From Russula earlei (taxonomy: Eukaryota; Basidiomycota; Agaricomycetes; Russulales; Russulaceae), in NCBI GenBank assembly GCA_025769875.1, contig JAGFNK010000003.1, positions 372,001 to 436,000 of the forward strand: 64,000 nt of DNA, written 5' to 3'. Both the position numbers and the translations under genes were made by a program. This document shows, piece by piece, positions 59,104 through 64,000 of the stretch (positions are counted from its first letter, which is position 1; each line of letters opens with the position of its first letter). A model generated the notes under the pieces. The model was given only the letters and a program-made list of their open reading frames with translations. It was not told where the DNA came from and did no database searches.

Positions 59104-59445
59104 ACGTTGCACACCACAACGCTTGAGTCAAAAACACTATGGGGCTGCCTCAAGACAGCCCATGGGTACAACATGAGGGAAAAATAATAGATATAGACCG
59201 TGATTTTGAGTTGTAATTCATCTAATACATATGTGGAGGTGGCTTGAGTCCAGCTCCACCAATTCTCACTCAAATCTCATGAAAACAATGGGGCTGCCTA
59301 GCCCTCATTCAGGCGATTCAGGGACAATAAGTTTTATGTGAATTGAAGGTGTTTTGAGGGAGATATTCGCCCCGCACATTTGAGAGGGTTTTCTGCGCTG
59401 ATTTGGGTGGAATTCAAACTCCGCCAAGTGTGCTGAAAACGGCAA
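59104..59445 (-). repeat. Right terminal inverted repeat
   Basis: Reverse complement of 56456-56796. The same sequence heads the partial copy at 62025. Confidence 0.88.
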
Positions 59446-59447
59446 TA

Positions 59448-59628
59448 ATTTGTGCTCAATCCCCTTCTGCATTAGTACTGATCTAAGGGTGCCTGACATG
59501 TATTCTCCACCATGATCCAAGTAGTGCTTCAAAGTCCAGTCAAGTCCAGTTATTCCCACAATTTTGGTGTGACTGTGACCATGACTGCCTGCTGGTTTGC
59601 CCAATCCTGAAAAAACTGGAATGGACTG
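59448..59628 (-). pseudogene. Copia integrase core fragment
   Basis: The minus strand reads LDHGGEYMSGTLRSVLMQKG then IEHK up to the TA at which the long-TIR element inserted. This holds the second catalytic Asp region (DHGGEY) of the DDE integrase. Upstream of about 59630 similarity fades into GACCAGT-rich DNA. Confidence 0.8.
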
Positions 59629-62022
59629 CACATGACTGGTTACATGCAGTCATTTGCAGTCATTTGACCAGTTCAGACCAGTCTCAACTGAAACTGGATG
59701 ATGACCAGTTGAAACCAGTTCTTGACCAGGTAAGTCATGCTGTCTGTTTGCATGATGACTTGCACACTCACATGCCACCATCTCTCCCATTCACATTGCA
59801 TTCACATCCCTCCCTCTCTTGTCTCAGTTGTCCCTCTCTCTATCTCTCCCTTCCACTTCCCTTCCACTGCAAGAAACCAGCCAGCCACCAAACACCCAAC
59901 ATGCATGCCCTGCAACTCCTTCTCTCCCACCACCACATCACATGCAAATGCCTCCATTCCCTCCATCTCTTGCCTTCAACACACACTCCCTCTCCTCTGC
60001 CTCTGACAACATTACCACCGAATGACCAACACGTGCACCCCACAACTCTCCTTTCTCCCATCACCACATCATGCATGCAAATGCCACTTTATCCCCTGCC
60101 TCTCACCTTCAATGCACACACCTTGCCCTCTGTCTCTCACCTTTGACACACACACCTGCTCCTTGCCTCACCCATATAAGGTATGTGAGCCTGCTGACCA
60201 GGAAACTCACATGACCTGCACTCCCCCCACCTCCCATGCTTCCTCCTTCCCTCTCCAACTCTTCTCATCTCCTCTCGATGTCATCCCCTCATGTTCCCCA
60301 CTCTGCACCTGGGAACTGCAACAGGTCAAGATGATCACTGTTAATGTCACTTGCCTCACCCTTGCCCCTGCCATGTGCATATGCATGGACCCATATGGTG
60401 CATTCATCATCATTGTTGCCTTACCTGAGGGCTTGCTGCCCATAGCATCTCTCCCCTTCATCATCACTGCACTGCCTCGCACTCTTGAGTTGCATTCAGA
60501 CGAGTAGCATTTTTGTATTTAAGTATCAGTAGCTACTATCTTGTTCAGTAGTAAAAAGCTTAACTGAGCCTCTCAGTGAATGAAATCAACTTTCTGGCAT
60601 TTGCATTGGCCAAGAACACCTTGCCTCCCTCCAGCTCTCACTTTTCTCCTTCAAGTACACACACATGCACTCTCTTGCATGTGTGCATGTTCTGTCCTGG
60701 GGCATGACCTTGCTTGCTCCCTGCTCCCTTCAGTTCATACTCACCCTTAGATCAAGCCTCAAGAACTCCATGTAGCCATGGTGGCTTGCTACACCCATGC
60801 CCTCAGTAGTATCATCAGCTGCCACCACTTCCTCAATGTCTCCTGTCACTGCCTCAGTAGTCTCATTGCCAGCTGTCTCAGTTGTCACCATACATGTTCC
60901 ACCTAGCACAGATCCATCCCACACCACCTTCTCTGTCTGGCTGGCCACTGTCTCAGTGTTGTCCACTCCCATGCTCTCCTCACCAGTCTCCACATCACCC
61001 ACTCCCACCATCACGTCCATGCCTGCCGCCTCAGGCCCAACTCATCCAGCCACCACCTCTTCATCTCCCATCTCCATTCCAGTCTCATCCTCTGCCACTT
61101 CAGCTTCAGCTTCCTCAGTCATGTCCACCATATTGCTAGCACAGCCAGCCATTGCCACCACGCCCTCAGCCTTGTCCACCACCGTTCTGGGCCTAGTCCC
61201 AGCCACCACTCTGCTTCCTGACCATGCTGCTCTCACACTTCCATCTCTGGCCATTACACTGCCTTGCACTGGTGAAAAAGAATGCACAGATAACTAGAAA
61301 ATGAAGAGCATGCACACTACCACCTCAGAGAAGCAGATGCCACAATGCCATCCTGCAGAATAATCAAACCCCTCTACCACAATGTTGCCATAGGAGATGC
61401 CACCGATGCAAGCACCATGCCACACCATGCCACCCCTTCCATCACATCCCATGCGTGCTGCCACCACCTGCAGTGGCGAAGACCTTGTTGCCATGCCCAC
61501 AAGATGACAGCATGAGCAACACACAAGTCATGCCCCCATGCCCATGCCTTTCCACACCTCCACCCTCTCTCACCACTGCCCTCACTCTTGCTGCTGCCCT
61601 TGCCTCTGTATTGACAGCAGCAGCAACAGCACCAATACAGCCGATGCTTGGCAACACCACAAGGTGCGATGACACATTTGACACACCACAAGCACACCAC
61701 ACCCCCTGCTTCACCACACCACACCCACATTCAACATGTGATGACACCTCAGCACCCACCATCCCCCTTCTGCAATGAGACGACAAGACCACATGCACAA
61801 GGCCAAATCTCAGTCAAGAAGGTTTGACTGGGGATGCTCAAAATTTCAACCCCCCAGGAGGTGTAAGGTCTGAAACCCTGATGGCAATGCATCTTTTCCT
61901 GTGTGCACAATTTTCATGCATTGAGATGTGCATTTTTTTTTCTGTGTGTAGCATAGACAATCTTTATGCTCCCTTGTGTTCCAATCTCCTATTTTCCTTT
62001 GTACGCCCCAGTATTCTGTACT
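59629..62022. other. C-rich low-complexity repeat DNA
   Basis: No recognisable gene. 59629-59730 is rich in GACCAGT. 59880-60180 holds imperfect tandem units of roughly 125 bp (each with a caccaccacatcacatgcaaatgcc-like core). 60750-61300 encodes Ser/Thr/Val/Ala-rich frames like the 57230-57790 interior of the long-TIR element but inverted, and 61440-61500 resembles 56980-57160 inverted. These suggest an older, diverged relative of that element. Confidence 0.5.
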
Positions 62023-62024
62023 TA

Positions 62025-63475
62025 TTGCCGTTTTCAGCGCACTTGGCGGAGTTTGAATTCCACCCAAATTGGCACAGAAAACCCTCTCAAACGTGCGGGG
62101 CGAATATCTCCCTCAAAACAGCTTCAATTCACATGAAACTTATTGTCCCTAAATCGCCTGAATGAGGGCTAGGCAGCCCCATTGTTTTCATGAGATTTGA
62201 GTGAGAATTGGTGGAGCTGGACTCAAGCCACCTCCACATGTGTATTAGATGAATTACAACTCAAAATCACGGTCTATATCTATTATTTTTCCCTCATGTT
62301 GTACCCATGGGCTGTCTTGAGGCAGCCCCATAGTGTTTTTGACTCAAGTGTTGTGGTGTGCAACGTCATTTCCCTCATATCATGTGACAGTAGCACAGTT
62401 GTGTGCCGGGAAGGAGCCCCCCCAGGAAGTGCACACCTGAGCCCATGGGGTGGTGAAGTGTGTCCAAGAATGCAGAATGACTTCATAAGACTGAAGCTCC
62501 AAAGAGGAGGAGCACCTAGCAGGAACACCAGAACACGTTTGTTCATTCGACTGCACTCAGGTTCACACAGATGATAAGGGAACAACAGGGCAACTTTATT
62601 CAACATGGTAGCAGATACAGGTGGGAACTAAGGCTAAGGGACAGGAAAAGCACAAAAGACAGGCATATGAAAGGAAATCTAGATGTGAGAAGGGGACCAA
62701 AGCTGGACAATGCAAGGTATTGAGTCATGGTCCCCAGTGGCTGTGGTAGTGGCATGTGGTGATTTGTGAACGATGGCCAAGGCCAGGTGTGGTGACGAAG
62801 GGTGTGGTTGAGTCGCGACGCGAGGAGGGGGAGACGATGCAAAGGAGAGGCTGGAGAGGGGATAGGGAGAGTGCTGGTGGGTGGTCGCTTGGGCGCTGAT
62901 GGCACTGCCGAATGCGATTGTGGGTGGGACGATTGGAGAACTTGGATGGCAGATGCAAGGTAGAGGAGCGAGGGGGTGTGGAAGTAGAAAGGGAGAGGGA
63001 AGATGGTGGCAGGCTGGGAAATGGATGCATAGGTGGCATGCAGATCTCTGACTAACAAAGTGAGAGTCTAGTAAAAAAGGGGAGAAAAGCATACTGAAAT
63101 GTACAGTAGCAACACCATCCGATGGCAACAAAGACAGCGGCGTGGTATGGGGCTCTTCGGCTGTGCGTTGGGACTTGTCGGTGCATGGTGAAGGTGGGGG
63201 CATTGAGGGCAAGGGCATGCGGCGGTTGATGGGGGCGAGGGTGGCATGCTGGCAGTGACGACGATGATGATGTGAGGACGAAGAGGAGATGGCACGAAAG
63301 GAATACGCACATATGTACTCTTGAAGCGATTTGCGGCCAGCCATATAGCTGTGTGGGTGAGTCGACATCGAGGCCATGTGCCTTTGCGACAGTTTTGCAT
63401 GTCTTGTGGTCTGTGCATTTGTGCTGTAGTGAGTTCCCAGGCTTCTGCATTTACATAGGCATAGGACTCTTCTGT
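62025..63475 (-). mobile_element. Inverted partial copy of the long-TIR element
   Basis: From a TA at 62023-62024 and TTGCCGTTTTCAGC inward, this segment is the reverse complement of 59445 down to about 58026, about 1.45 kb of high similarity including the MSENWWSWTQATSTCVLDEL and LAKAHGLDVDSP-like frames. Beyond 63475 the similarity stops abruptly. With 58026-59445 it forms a large inverted repeat with a 2.6-kb spacer. Confidence 0.85.
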
Positions 63476-64000
63476 AAAAACTATGTGGTTTAACGAGAGT
63501 GGGAGAAACGACAGTTTTTGTGAGTGAGTGCCATGTCCGAGGGGAGGCCTACATGTTCGCACTCGCGAGGGTCGCTGAATAAGCAATGACTGTGCTCAGT
63601 GACTTGCGCGCGTAAGCGATCACTAAAGATATATTACCTGAATAAGCAATGACTGTGCTATCCAGGTATGAGCTCTTATGGAACATAAGAAAAGGGTAGC
63701 TAAAAGAACGTACCTCAGTGACTCACGCACGTAAGCGATCACTGAGGGAAGGTAAGTATTTTGTCTACTCATATAAGTAGGAAACAGGTGTGGATTCTAT
63801 AAGTCCGCAGACAAAGGGTATGCAAGAAACGGGACAATGATCGAGCTAATAGACATCCAGACTAGTTAATTAGTCTAGGCACTAATTGTTGTAAATAGCT
63901 AAATCCACTTAGGGTGGCCTAATGGTACGGGTATATGTATCGACTGAGGGGACAACTCACTCATTCTCGTGCGCTCACGATCAAGTTCACTCATGCTCGG
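63476..64000. repeat. Repetitive terminal stretch with interspersed direct repeats
   Basis: Contains two copies of ctgaataagcaatgactgtg (63575 and 63638) and two copies of a 28-bp block cagtgact...gcgtaagcgatcact-like (63597-63624 and 63716-63743, second copy cagtgactcacgcacgtaag). The end is rich in ctcactcat units (63955-63995), like the 3' part of many fungal LTRs. Probably part of another element that continues past the window. Confidence 0.6.

Larger units (their letters stand above)
56456..59445. mobile_element. 2,990-bp long-TIR element in a TA target duplication
   Basis: Terminal inverted repeats of about 341 bp (56456-56796 and 59104-59445) begin TTGCCGTTTTCAGC. The element is bounded on both sides by TA (56454-56455 and 59446-59447). 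Excising it with one TA rebuilds the copia integrase as GIEHKLMMLGSPQQNG, so the boundaries and the TA duplication are supported by the host reading frame. TA targeting fits Tc1/mariner-like (or other TA-specific) transposases, but no transposase is recognisable inside. The interior has Ala/Ser/Val low-complexity coding-like DNA (57230-57790), a basic ORF (57833-58135) and C-rich DNA. It is therefore likely non-autonomous. Confidence 0.85.
52171..59628 (-). mobile_element. Decayed Ty1/copia retrotransposon, host of nested insertions
   Basis: Reading the minus strand from 59628: integrase core (DHGGEYMSGTLRSVLMQKG, GIEHK), interrupted by the long-TIR element; GSPQQNGLA, interrupted by a 385-bp solo LTR; then EHWNQTLEDKMHAMIP, ELATDAAVHIHNCTP, YFQVFGCRAYVHV (to 55699). 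Next comes RT (YEIDALAKNGTWDLV, KSRWVFAHKSDG, an in-frame stop, DYSDTFSPVVRFES, DEEIYMEKPQGF-like, YGLK), insertions, and RNase H (to 52205). A polypurine tract (52172-52180) and a TGTTGAG LTR start at 52171 close it. Stops, frameshifts and the loss of the region carrying the RT YxDD make it inactive. No gag was found. Confidence 0.85.

Noticed and set aside
60797..61297. 166-codon Ser/Thr/Ala/Val frame resembling a mucin
   Set aside because: No signal peptide or anchor; low-complexity repeat DNA. Not called as a gene.
1..64000. CRISPR arrays, bacterial operons, riboswitches
   Set aside because: Eukaryotic gene structure throughout; no regularly spaced identical repeats and no riboswitch-like fold noticed. 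No rRNA gene recognised.

Overview
The window reads as a nuclear chromosome segment of a basidiomycete fungus, most likely an Agaricomycete. Nearly every gene is split by many short GT-AG introns (about 46-80 nt) with tiny first exons. Protein sequences are fungal (Nic96, Mgs1, Mgr2, Pex10, GH72 glucanosyltransferase, GYF protein). The dynein heavy chain is present only as a tail-less C-terminal gene, the arrangement described for the split dhc1/dhc2 genes of Agaricomycetes. No bacterial-type operons are present. All exon models below were worked out by eye from reading-frame continuity and splice sites; no alignment or transcript evidence was available.

Layout. 1-49.5 kb is gene-dense and unique. 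In order: a LINE reverse-transcriptase scrap; an MFS transporter (-); Fpg DNA glycosylase (+) convergent with the Mgs1/WRNIP1 AAA ATPase (-); an unrecognised nuclear-looking protein (-); mitochondrial ribosomal protein MRPL51/mL43 (+); nucleoporin NIC96 (-); an unrecognised protein (+); TIM23-associated MGR2/ROMO1 (-); peroxin PEX10 (+); spliceosomal SmE (-) sharing a 202-bp divergent promoter with an 11.3-kb dynein heavy chain motor gene (+); homoserine kinase (-); a GT25-like glycosyltransferase (-); the APC/C RING subunit APC11 (-); a GYF-domain protein (+); an intron-containing tRNA-Lys(CUU) (-); a GPI-anchored GH72/X8 cell-wall enzyme (+); and an RRM/zinc-knuckle RNA-binding protein (+). 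The genes are unrelated housekeeping functions, not a pathway cluster.

49.5-64 kb is an AT-richer repeat block. Its core is a decayed Ty1/copia element on the minus strand that has been hit repeatedly. Two solo LTRs of one family (828 and 830 bp) have 5-bp target-site duplications TGGAC and GTACA. A third solo LTR of another family (385 bp) has the duplication TCTGC. A 2,990-bp element with about 340-bp terminal inverted repeats sits in a TA duplication inside the copia integrase. Removing the 385-bp LTR and the 2,990-bp element in silico restores the integrase frame. A 1.45-kb inverted partial copy of the long-TIR element lies at 62.0-63.5 kb. Differences between copies are dominated by CpG-to-TpG/CpA changes.

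Six apparent single-base insertions break the frames of four otherwise well-conserved genes between 27.3 and 38.1 kb (dynein twice, homoserine kinase twice, GT25, APC11). They look more like insertion-biased sequencing errors than biology, but they affect any automatic annotation.
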